Shown: one piece after another, positions 8,544 to 16,564 of the stretch
Layout of the letters: every line of letters begins with the position of its first letter
Numbering within the stretch: position 1 is the first letter of the stretch
The notes under the pieces: generated by a model
What the model was told of the DNA's origin: nothing
Seen by the model: the letters and a program-made list of their open reading frames with translations, nothing else
Databases searched by the model: none
Translations under genes and position numbers: made by a program
Assembly: GCA_963575745.1 (NCBI GenBank)
Contig: CAUYUJ010005658.1
Span: forward strand, 193,463 to 220,962
Direction of reading: 5' to 3'
Source of the DNA: Prorocentrum cordatum
Lineage: Eukaryota > Sar > Dinophyceae > Prorocentrales > Prorocentraceae
DNA length: 27,500 nucleotides

Positions 8544-9960
8544 TGGTAACTGTAACAGTTCGACGTTTCTCGTGGGGGAAAGCCGCGGCAAAGGTAGTTC
8601 CATCCAGTACCCGCATGTCTGGATGGCCTGCCTTCGCAGCGCTCGCCAAGGCCGTTGACCCTGGTGCCCGTCGAGTGACATGCACAGCTGACGCACATGA
8701 ATAATACTGAACCATCGGAACAATGAAATGCAATGACTCTATGCCCTAAACTCTGAAGAACATTGTCGTCTAATTTGGACCTAGTGCTGCACCTGCCTGG
8801 AAGGGGGCTCTTGCGGGGATCTTTTGCCGCGCAAGCACTGAAAGCACTTCCAGGTGCCCGACCATCTGTCCCATGCGCGTGAGACCTTGGCCTGGCTGGA
8901 GGCGGCAGGCACAGGCGCATATGGGACGTCGAGCGACAACTTAAGCCAAACCGGCAATAAGTTGGCAGCTAAGATACAGCACGCACGAGCTAGCCTGACC
9001 AGAGCATCTACCTCTAGATTGCTGGAGGCATCTGTTGGGTGAAGCTGCATGCCGTGCCTGGCCCCAGCATCTGCGCCACGGTTGCCTAAACGCAAAAACC
9101 TGTATGGCAGAAACGCCGTCCTCGACCACGTCGCGGTGAGCCTTGACCTTGACGATGGACTCAATCAGGTCACCCTCTACGTTGCTAGCTTTTAAAATCA
9201 TCCCAGAATACGATCGCTTGCCTGAGTAGCGCTCAGGCAGCGGAAATAACGGGCGGTGCACTACGCTGGCACAGCCGCTGTAAACGATCGAGGGAAACAT
9301 CACACAAACTGGGAAACAACACCGACGGCCGAGCATTGTGCGGCCTGCGGTGTCTGCGGGAAGTGGGCCCATACAGGTCCTCGAACCTCTCCACGACACT
9401 TCCCGCCATCCGAATGCATAGCGATACGCCGAGCGGCACGAGACAGCAAACGCACAACGTGGCGCTGGCAGGACCCATCAAGGAAGGAGGTCATCCCACG
9501 TCCTACCACTAGCGGGAACCACGGGACCTTCGCGACCCTGAAGCTCATCAACGTGCCAAGCGTGCAGCAAGGCGTCGGCGCCCTCCACGGAAGGACGCAG
9601 CAGGACATCGGCGGGATGAGCGAAAGCTCCACGAACATAGAGGGCGACCGCGCGGCTGTCGGCCTCAGCTGCCCAGACTAGCGCGGAGTCCGAATTTGCC
9701 GAGGCAGGGGCCAGCTGAGCTCGCAACTGCCCCACCGCGCTGAGAGAGCACTGCCACAAGCGGTGGGAGATACTGCCTGGTGCCTGCCGACAACGAGGAC
9801 AGAGCTCGTCAACCTGATACCCACAAGCAAGAGCATTGTCTGCAGTCCAGATAGCATCGCGCGAGCATGCCCTCTTTGGGCGGAGGGGGGGGGGGGGCGG
9901 TCAGTGGCAGCTTTGGGGACATCAAGGCACGCCCTGCAGCCCAAGTCCCCCATTCCCCCC
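8530..9960 (-). pseudogene. LINE 1 ORF2 3' part: CCHC-like motif, RNase H and Cys-rich tail (decayed)
   Basis: Three recognisable segments occur across shifting frames. First, LCPRCRQAPGSISHRLWQC (about 9806-9746) gives C-x2-C-x8-H-x4-C, which corresponds to the 'CPxC...HRLWQC' motif of dinoflagellate LINE ORF2 proteins, followed by an AHPADVLLRPSVEGAD segment. Second, an RNase H domain: GPLPADTAGRTMLGRR, a YSGCASVV strand near the second acidic position (here Gly rather than Asp), then VKVKAHRDVVEDG and LGNRGADAGARHG, the family's GNxxAD block. Third, a Cys-containing tail WKCFQCLRGKRSP and RVNGLGERCEGRP. RNase H would remove the RNA template after reverse transcription. Several frame changes and the missing acid mean it cannot work. 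Confidence 0.7.
9885..9897. repeat. Poly(G) run, G13, in LINE 1
   Basis: Thirteen G on the plus strand, a C13 on the LINE coding strand. It lies in the ORF2 connection region just before the CCHC-like motif and destroys the frame there. Confidence 0.95.
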
Positions 9961-10620
9961 TAAGTCCCTCTCGAGACTGCTGTGATAAGCGCCCTCACAA
10001 TGAGTCTCCATGAGGCGGGGGGGGGGTCAGGCCTAAACTGAAAGTAGAACCGCAATCGTCCGCAATCGCGATGTAATTGCCCACGGCCCAGCCTGAGCGC
10101 ACGAGCGCGAGCCGAAGCGCAACGAGGGGGCCACGAACAGCCGGCCAAGTGGAATGCGGGGGAGCAAAGACGGGCTGCCAACTGCTTCTTAACTCGCAGT
10201 GCTGGATAGAAAAGGATGAACACGAGTCTGAGCCAACCAAATCTCTTTGCCCCACCTCAGCAGCGGAGCGCGCGCAGCACGCCAGCATGGGCCTTCGGTC
10301 AGAATGCTGACAGCAGTGAGAGAACGCCCTTTCGAAACAGGCCTGACCGTAAAGAACGCTTGCCGCCTCGTCGTCAGAAGGACTTGGCCGCTGACTCCGA
10401 GAATGTCCGCGCCGCGCGCCCCACCAGGGAGATGACCGCACGCGTGCGCCCTCAGGGCTCGGCGGCCCAAGTTCCCCGATTGCCGCTTGAGACGGCGGGC
10501 CTGCCGCCCAGCCAGAGCGAATCGGGCTTAAAGTTTGGGGCGCCGCCCAGGGACGCGCGCCGCAGCCCCGACTCCTAGCTGGCCAAGCGCAGAGGCAAGA
10601 TCGCGGCCAAGTGCTTTGCA
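9961..10620 (-). pseudogene. LINE 1 ORF2 connection between RT and CCHC-like motif (decayed)
   Basis: The minus strand shows the post-RT segment common in dinoflagellate LINEs: KALGRDLASALGQLGVGAA just after the RT (about 10620-10560), and SLTAVSILTEGPCWRAARAP followed by LLRWGKEIWL (about 10330-10240). These correspond to the family's 'SLTxxLLxxGDPxWRAAxAPLLRWAxxVW' block. At least three frame changes and a G10 run (10017-10026) interrupt it. It has no function of its own apart from the ORF2 protein. Confidence 0.6.
10017..10026. repeat. Poly(G) run, G10, in LINE 1
   Basis: Ten G on the plus strand, again C on the LINE coding strand, inside the ORF2 connection region. Confidence 0.9.
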
Positions 10621-11582
10621 CTAGGCAACCGTGCATATTTTATCTGACGGGAGCTGGCAATTCATCATGTCGGGGGCAGTGATCGCATGATGGAGCGCAG
10701 CAGTGGAGGACACAAGACACGAAGTAACATGCTTGGGAGTGCCAGTGCATGAGATACTCGCGTCATCAATATACACGTCGATCTCGAGGGGGGGGGGGGG
10801 GGGGGTAGATGGGGATGGTGTCAAAGGGGGACATGGCATACACCCTGATATGGGTGGTCGCCATACTGCACCCAGCTGCAACTCCGCTGTTCACGAAGCA
10901 TGGGCGCATGGGCCGCCCAAGAGCCCAGATGTCGACACAAACCTGCCACATCAATCAGCGAAAAGTGGGAGCCGAGTGAGCGCATCAGGAAATCCCACCT
11001 GCACACAACGCGCAGCGAGGGTGCCCATGTATATAGTTTCGTAATACTTCAGCATATCGTTTAAAAAAGCTGGCGCGAACTTCCTTCCTGGAAGTGCCAG
11101 CTTCGGCACGAACCGACTGCCTCCAAACCGCATCCAGTGCTCCGCAAAACGCGCCAGCGGCCCAGTACCGACGAGGGTGTTGCTGCTGCCAGGACAGGGC
11201 ACGAGGCCGTCGGAGACGGCCCCACACCCTGTACCAGGCGCAGAACACCCCTTATCGGCCTGTAGCCGCCAGTGGGTTTCGTGAGCATGGCGAGAAGCAC
11301 CGCGCTGATCTGTCCGGGCAGCTGGCCGAGCGACTCCACCAACCCAAAAAGCACACCCAGCGCAACAAGGCCATCGTCACACAAAAACTGGAAATGCCCG
11401 CAGTCAAATCCGTCGTAGGTCACGACCGAAGTTTTTGTTATAGAAACCGCCCCGAACTCGTCTGGCGTAGCCCGAGGGAGAAAGGAAACCAGGGAAGGGG
11501 GGGCCCAGGCTGCCGCCGCAAGGCCCCCCAAACGAGGAAAACTCGCCCCCTTCACTGGCCAGCAAGCTAACGGGGTCGGCAT
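10621..11582 (-). pseudogene. LINE 1 reverse transcriptase domain (decayed)
   Basis: The N-terminal RT blocks are LGVLFGLVESLGQLPGQISA and VLLAMLTKPTGGYRPIRGVL (about 11380-11250). The second is the LINE RT motif in which a Lys-Pro-x-Gly-Gly strand precedes RPI. The catalytic motif C reads VYIDDASISCTG with both Asp present (10776-10762). Between them, the motif A and B region is scrambled by frame changes and by a C18 run (G18 on the plus strand, 10788-10805) only 12 nt upstream of motif C on the coding strand. RT copies the LINE RNA at the nicked target. The intact YIDD shows the family clearly, but the domain as a whole cannot be translated. Confidence 0.75.
10788..10805. repeat. Poly(G) run, G18, in LINE 1 RT
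   Basis: Eighteen G on the plus strand, the longest homopolymer in the window. On the coding strand this is a C18 directly upstream of the YIDD motif. Confidence 0.95.
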
Positions 11583-12312
11583 CCCTGGACAAAGTGGCAG
11601 TGGGGAGCCAAGGAGTGGGGCCCTTCACAATGGCATGGACATTTCGGGCACCCTGGTCGATGCCCTTAGTGAGCCACGCACGCCAATCGGCCTGAGCACG
11701 CGTTTTGAAAGCGGCATCCGCCTGGGCAGCAGCACCTGAAATGACTTCCAGGAGAACTCGGGCGGAATCAATCTGCCGCAGAAGCATCTGCCTACCTTCC
11801 AACGCCGACGTGAAGGTGTGCACGCGTTCAAAGGAGCCAGAAAACATATAATAATGACGTTTAATAGAGGCAGGCGGGGCACAGAGCAAGGCGCCTATCC
11901 TCGAAGCTAAAGGGCCTGAGCCTTGGTCCAAACAGCGCAGACTAAGACAGGCGCGAAACAGAGACACCAGCGGCAGGATGGCACGATGCTCCGGATACTT
12001 GGGTTGTCCGTCCCTTCCCACAGCATTTTTCCAAATGAGCTGAAGCCCCTTGCCTCTGGCGCCCTTGACCGCCAGCGCCGCCCCCTTTATCTGCACCAGC
12101 TCGGCCTCGGCAGCGTCGGCCCAGGCCGCGTGCCCTGGAGACAAATGGCTGAAAGCAGCGGCGGCATCGCCCGCGGCGACGGCATCAAGACCAGCCTGGG
12201 CACGAGTGATAACATGAGTCCAGTCCGGGGGCTCAGGCCTCGGGCCGAAAACGGGCTCCTCCGGAAGGGGGGGGGGGGGCTTCCTGAAATCCACAAAGCG
12301 ATGCGGGCTCAA
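11583..12312 (-). pseudogene. LINE 1 ORF2 linker between endonuclease and RT
   Basis: One frame stays open from 12312 to 11404 and reads as protein without low complexity over most of its length. It includes HLSPGHAAWADAAEAELVQI, KGARGKGLQLIWKNAVGRDG and QADWRAWLTKGIDQGARNVH followed by AIVKGPTPWLPTA. This matches the segment of dinoflagellate LINE ORF2 proteins that lies between the endonuclease and the RT, where a conserved W-x-x-W-L then GPxxWxP pattern is usual. Its biochemical role is unknown to me. It is the best preserved part of the element. The frame continues into the RT region, where it goes out of register. Confidence 0.65.
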
Positions 12313-12960
12313 AATCGCGCTGTGAACAACCGAACAGTTACGGAAGGTCTCACCGAGGCCCCCACGGCACAGGAAGACATCGAGGGTGGAAGGGTCTCCT
12401 GTTTCAGAGCGGGCGCGGCCGGGGGCGCGAGACAGCTGGCCCTAGAGCTCGGAAACAAACTTAGTAGCGCGGAGCATGTCGGAAGACATGTGCCAGTCTC
12501 TTCCGATGACAAAAAATGCGGAAGCGGCCTGCGCGCGCACGCCTAACTGACGAGGAAGACCCAAGTTGCGGCCCGATGTGCCTTCACTGCCACACAAGTA
12601 AACCGAGAAAGCATCGAAGGTGAAACCTCCTGGGATTTGCACCTTTGCTTGAGAGATGGCCCTCGGCAATGCTATGCCCCTCCGAAGGGGGAAACACATC
12701 GAAAAAGGATTTGGCGAGCACCGCAGTACCTCCCGACGCGCCTCCATCCGTCGAAACGTCAGGGGCCCACAAGCTCTTCCAACCGTTGCGAGCACACCAC
12801 TGGGAAGCGACATGTCTACATTCACTAGAAGCGAGTCTATGCTTCTGAACCAGCAGAGCCGCGGCAGGCGTGACGGGGGGCATCTTCTTGAGCGCGCCTC
12901 CACTGTTGCAGTTTATACTGCGAACAACTAACTCCATCGAGCTCAGCCCGTCGGACACCG
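12260..12960 (-). pseudogene. LINE 1 APE-type endonuclease domain (decayed)
   Basis: The domain begins SINCNSGGALKKMPPV (about 12925) and continues ALLVQKHRLASSE, WCARNGWKSLWAPDVSTDGG and ASGGTAVLAK. After one frame change come PRRFHLRCF, VIGRDWHMSSDMLRA and the C-terminal SPHRFVDF. The pattern is that of the exonuclease/endonuclease/phosphatase fold used by LINEs to nick target DNA. Catalytic substitutions are visible. The metal-binding Glu of the usual Q-E-H is Lys here (codon at 12844-12842), and the usual GGDWN Asn is His. The last His is kept. The enzyme would be inactive. A G13 run at 12267-12279 lies at its end. Confidence 0.75.
12267..12279. repeat. Poly(G) run, G13, in LINE 1
   Basis: Thirteen G on the plus strand, C13 on the coding strand. 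It encodes a short Pro run at the junction of endonuclease and linker. Confidence 0.95.
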
Positions 12961-13310
12961 CGGGGCCGCGCGTGGGACCTGAGGTCACAGGCGAGGAAAA
13001 GTGGGCAGTGGAAATCCTGAGACCGGGCACCACAACCACAGGAGGATCAGGCCGAGGAGAGGCCAGGACAGGATAGGCCTTCAGAGGGCAGAAAAATCTG
13101 GCCAGCTTCGTGGCAAACGCCTGCAGCAAGCCAAGACCTGGCAACCTTCCGACAAAATTCGTTGCGACCTCCACGAAGAGTGGCGCACCGCATTCCTGAG
13201 GCCCCCTCGGTCTTGGTAGCGGACGCACGAGCACGGAGGGAGAGACTGAAAGAAGGCTGACAGGCCGTGGGAAATGTGCGAAACGTGAGATTAGAGCCGC
13301 CCCCCCTGCA

Positions 13311-14610
13311 TCAAGGCGGCGGCCTCTGCAGGAGGGAGATCACCTTTTGAATATGCTGCGGCTGCGAGAGCAGCGTCGGCACGAGCCTTGAGCTCTGCCG
13401 CGGAGAGCTCGCGCAGAGGCTCTGGCGGCGGCCCTGGGCCTCAGGTGCCTTGGCTGGCGCAGCAGCTCCTCCTGCCGAAGCTGTTCCACCACTAGGCGTC
13501 GCCGATGCTGCTGCCGCGGCTGCTGCAGCTCCGTCTCCAGCGCCAGTTGCGCCGTCGGCCTCTCCTGCAAGTGCTGCTGGTTGAGCTGCCGCGGGGGCGT
13601 CGCCCTGGCGGCGTCTCTCGGCCGCGAGGCACCGCAGGTGTTGCTCGTGAGATTCACGTGCTTTCTTGGCTTGGTCGCTGGCCTGCTTGAACAAGAGTAG
13701 TGCAAAAGTGCTTGACTCCGTCGACCAGCTGCTTGGAGCGACGGTCAAGCTCCTCGCGATCTCGAGGCGAGACTTCGTGCTCCGCGTCGCCGGCGCTGAG
13801 GAAGCCCACGTCGACAGTGAACACGTCGTCGACCTTCCCGTCCAAGATGACTTTGACAGAGAGCACTGCGCAACCAGAGGAGCGCTCACGAGCAAGCGAA
13901 CCAATGGGGGTTATGTGAGTGTCTTCAGCCGCGTGGAGCTCCTTTCGCAAAGAGGCGACCTCTTCCCGCTGGCGTCTGAGAGCGGTATCCTGCTCCTCGT
14001 ACTTGATGAGGGTAGCTTGAAGCTGCTCATCCGTTTGTCTGAGCTTGCTGTGTGCAGAGTTGACCTGGAACTGAAGGGGCTGCGCGTGTGTGTTGGGGGG
14101 GGGGGGGGGCGAGCGTCGAACCTGTGCCGCGGCTCGATACTTGGCACATCCCTCGGCATCCCCTCCTTTCTTGAGGAGCACAGCAGGCTGAGACAACCCA
14201 TCCAAAGCAAGAGAAGACTTGCCCTTGGCTGGTGTGCCAGCCCTAGTGGGAAGATACGTCCATTCACATGTCGGTGGCCATGGCGACTTACAGTGCTTAC
14301 ACCACGACCACGTCGCCGAATTCGTTTTGCACCCGCGCTGGCAGCAAACCCATGGCCCCTGCACCAGCTGCTGCAGCTGCTGGACACCACCTCCTCTGCC
14401 TAAACCCTTTCCTGCTCCACCAGCAGGCCGAACTCCAGGTTGAAGAGGGGGCGCCGATTTGGGGCGACGGGAGCGATTCCAGCGGAAGGCGGAGGCGAGG
14501 AGGGGGGGAGGTGGACGGACGGGATGGGGAAGGAATGACGGATAGGACGACGCGAGGGAAACGAGGACCCAGCACCACAGAATGGCTGGGGAACAAGGCA
14601 TGACCTGCAC
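13311..14610 (-). pseudogene. LINE 1 ORF1 protein: RanBP2-like zinc finger and coiled coil
   Basis: A frame open from 14610 (first ATG about 14601) to 13654 reads as a 300-residue protein. After a Pro/Gly-rich start it has a RanBP2-type zinc finger near residues 88-108: W, Cys pair, Asn, then C-x-x-C in the usual spacing (14349-14283). A Pro run encoded by C15 follows, then a coiled coil with heptad-like VNSAHSKLRQTDEQLQATL and QREEVASLRKELHAAED. A frame change near 13690 leads into KQASDQAKKARESHEQHLRC, a further charged helix, and an Ala/Gly-rich tail to 13311. Position just upstream of the endonuclease identifies it as ORF1, expected to bind the LINE RNA. It is broken by at least one frameshift. 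Confidence 0.65.
14095..14109. repeat. Poly(G) run, G15, in LINE 1 ORF1
   Basis: Fifteen G on the plus strand, C15 on the ORF1 coding strand, read as a run of Pro between the zinc finger and the coiled coil. Confidence 0.95.
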
Positions 14611-14671
14611 GTCGGAGGTCTGGGGCGATGGGGGGAGGAGGCAGGATCAGTCAGCATCGCATCAGGAATTC

Positions 14672-14900
14672 GCCTGGCAAGTTACCCAGCCATATGAAGG
14701 CGTGGGCACCGAAAGACAAGTTGGAAACTAAGGGAGGGGACTAGCAAAATAAACCAAGGCGTGCGTGACAGAGACGGAACGACGCGACGTTGCCGATGGG
14801 GACACAAAGGTCTGCCTTGACGGGTTCAATATGGATATAACCCGCTGCGGCTGATCTACGCGTCCGTCGGCGCGGCATAGGGGGTCAGCAAGAGGCGGGC
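14672..14900. repeat. Leader segment of 88-bp array, copy 2, with hairpin
   Basis: This is the second copy of the segment at 5555-5771, same orientation, aligned through GCCTGGCAA, CCATATG (14691-14697), TAAGGGAGGGG, CTAGC, AAGGCGTGCGTG, GACGGAACGAC (14773-14783), the stem-loop and GGCTGATCT. Its stem (14814-14826 with 14839-14851) pairs GCC and CGGGTT with Watson-Crick pairs, plus two wobble pairs and two mismatches in the middle. Overall divergence from copy 1 is large, so the duplication is old. Confidence 0.75.
14814..14851. other. Stem-loop in leader copy 2
   Basis: Left arm 14814-14826 and right arm 14839-14851 enclose a 12-nt loop containing ATGGATAT. The outer GCC/GGC and inner CGGGTT/AACCCG pairs are exact. 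The middle retains G-T wobble pairs where copy 1 has Watson-Crick pairs, and part of the stem extends into what is loop in copy 1. Confidence 0.7.
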
Positions 14901-16400
14901 CCTTCAGTAGACCTCGCTGTGATGCCCCGAAACGTGCGAGGACGTGCCGAAGTCGGCGCGGTCACGCACGCGATTCCTGCCACTGGGGCCGCGAGTGGAG
15001 CCCCCCATGGGGCCGCGAAACGTGCGAGGCGTGCGCCGAAATGGGCGCGGTCACGCAAGCGATTCATGCCGTTGGGGCCGTCGGTAAACCACCCCGTGGG
15101 GCCACGAAGCGCGACTGGGGTAAAGCATGCGATTCCCGCAATGGAAGTCTTCGGAGAAGCTCCCTATGGGGCCACGAAGCGCGCGGGGGGGTGCGCCGAA
15201 TGCCCAGATGTATGCTGGCCCCAGCCACTGGGACCGCAGGTGGAGTTCCCTAGATGACCACGCAGTGACAGGGGTGCGACGAAATCGTGTGGAGAAGGCG
15301 TGCTAATCTAGCCACTGGGGCCACATGTGGAGTTCCCTATGGGGCCTCGAAGCGTGTTGGAATAGCGCAGGGGTAACGTGGAGAAGGCAGACGAGCCTAA
15401 CCATTTGGGCCCCAGGTGAAGCTCTGCATGGGGCCACGAAGCGTGTGAGGGGTGCGCCGAAAGTGCGGAATCGCATGCGAATCCAGCCACGGTGGCCGCA
15501 TGTGAAGCTCCCGATGGGGCCACCAAGCGTGTAAGGGGTGCGCCGGCATGGCGTGTAGACGGCCTGAGACACCAGCCACTAGGGCCTCAGGTGGAAGTGC
15601 CTGTGGGGCAACGAAACGTGCGAGCGGTGCGCCGACATGGCGTGGAGAACGCAAGCGAACGCAGCCGCTGGGGCCTTCGGTGGAGCGAGCTGCCCAATAT
15701 TGGGCCACGAAACGTGCGATGTGCGCGCCGAAATTGTGTGGAGAGGGCATGCGACCAAAGCCACTGGGGCCTCAAGTGGAGCTCCCTATGGGGCGCGACG
15801 AAGCGTTTGAGGGGTGCGCCAGAGTACTGTTGAGAAGGTATGCGAAATCATGCGTTGGGGCATTCGGTGGAGCTCCATATGGGGCCACAACGCATGCGAC
15901 GGGTGCGCGGAGATGGCCTGGGAAATGCGTGCGAAGCCAGCCACTGCAGCCCCCGGTGGAGCTCAATATGGAGCAATGAAACCTGCGACGGATGCGCCGA
16001 AATCGTGTGGAGAAGGTATGCGAACGCAGCCACTGGGGCCTCAGGTGGAGTTCCAGATGGGGCCACGAAACATGCGAGGGGTGCGCCGAAAAGCTGTGGC
16101 GCAATAGTGCGGACGCAGCCACTGAAGCCCTTGGTGGAGCTTCCTATGGGGCTACCAACCGTGTACGGGGTGCGCCGACATGGCGTGGAAACGGTCTGCG
16201 AACCCAGCCACTGAGACCTTCGGTGGAGCTCCCTAAACACAACCATTTGGGCCTTCGGTGGGGCTCTTTAGTACTGGGCCACAAAACGAATCAGGGGCGC
16301 GCCAGAATGGCGCGGAGAGGGCATGTAAGCCCAGCCGCTGGGGCCCTAGGTGGAGCTCCCTTTGGGGCCGCGAAGCGTGTGCGGGATGCGAAGACACGCC
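14901..16400. repeat. Degenerate tandem array of about 88-bp units, array 2
   Basis: About 16-17 units have the same consensus and orientation as array 1. Landmarks equivalent to GGCCTTCGGTGG fall near 15083, 15147, 15232, 15322, 15408, 15495, 15585, 15672, 15770, 15860, 15950, 16040, 16128, 16218, 16252 and 16345. One unit near 16230-16260 is shortened. The variant TCGGTAAACCACCC at 15081-15094 also occurs in array 1 at 5891-5904, at a similar distance from the leader. Frames shift every unit, so no protein is encoded. Confidence 0.9.
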
Positions 16401-16543
16401 GAGGGCAGAGTCGAAGATGGGACAAAGGACGCAGACGCAGACGCATGCGCGCGAGTCCGACAGCCGGCGGGCTCGCAGGCCCCTTTAAGGGCGGCGCGGG
16501 CGGGCCAGAGCCTGGTCACAGGCGTCTGCTTTACAAGGAGTCG
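16401..16543. other. Spacer between array 2 and the second LINE
   Basis: GC-rich spacer of about 140 bp with a short CAGACG repeat. It shows no resemblance to the spacer after array 1 and no coding signal. Confidence 0.4.
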
Positions 16544-16555
16544 TTTTTTTTTTTT
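16544..16555 (-). other. Poly(A) tail of LINE 2 (T12 on plus strand)
   Basis: Twelve T on the plus strand directly downstream of the end of LINE 2 coding sequence on the minus strand, as expected for a retrotransposed 3' end. Confidence 0.7.
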
Positions 16556-16564
16556 GAAAAAATG

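Larger units (their letters stand above)
7186..14650 (-). mobile_element. LINE (non-LTR retrotransposon) 1, nearly full length, decayed
   Basis: Read on the minus strand, the parts of one autonomous LINE follow in order: ORF1 with zinc finger and coiled coil (14610-13311), APE-type endonuclease (12960-12260), linker (to about 11600), reverse transcriptase with YIDD (11582-10621), connection region (10620-10000), CCHC-like motif (9803-9746), RNase H (9480-9040), C-terminal Cys-rich tail (to about 8530), a 3' region with three 311-bp repeats (8543-7611) and a 13-nt poly(A) (7198-7186). Such elements copy themselves by target-primed reverse transcription. Every coding part needs frame changes, and catalytic positions are substituted, so this copy is dead. 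The 5' end is placed where open sequence stops and leader copy 2 begins; it could be off by tens of bases. Confidence 0.8.

Noticed and set aside
5772-16400. CRISPR array
   Set aside because: There are no constant repeats separated by unique spacers; whole units are related to each other, and the host is eukaryotic.
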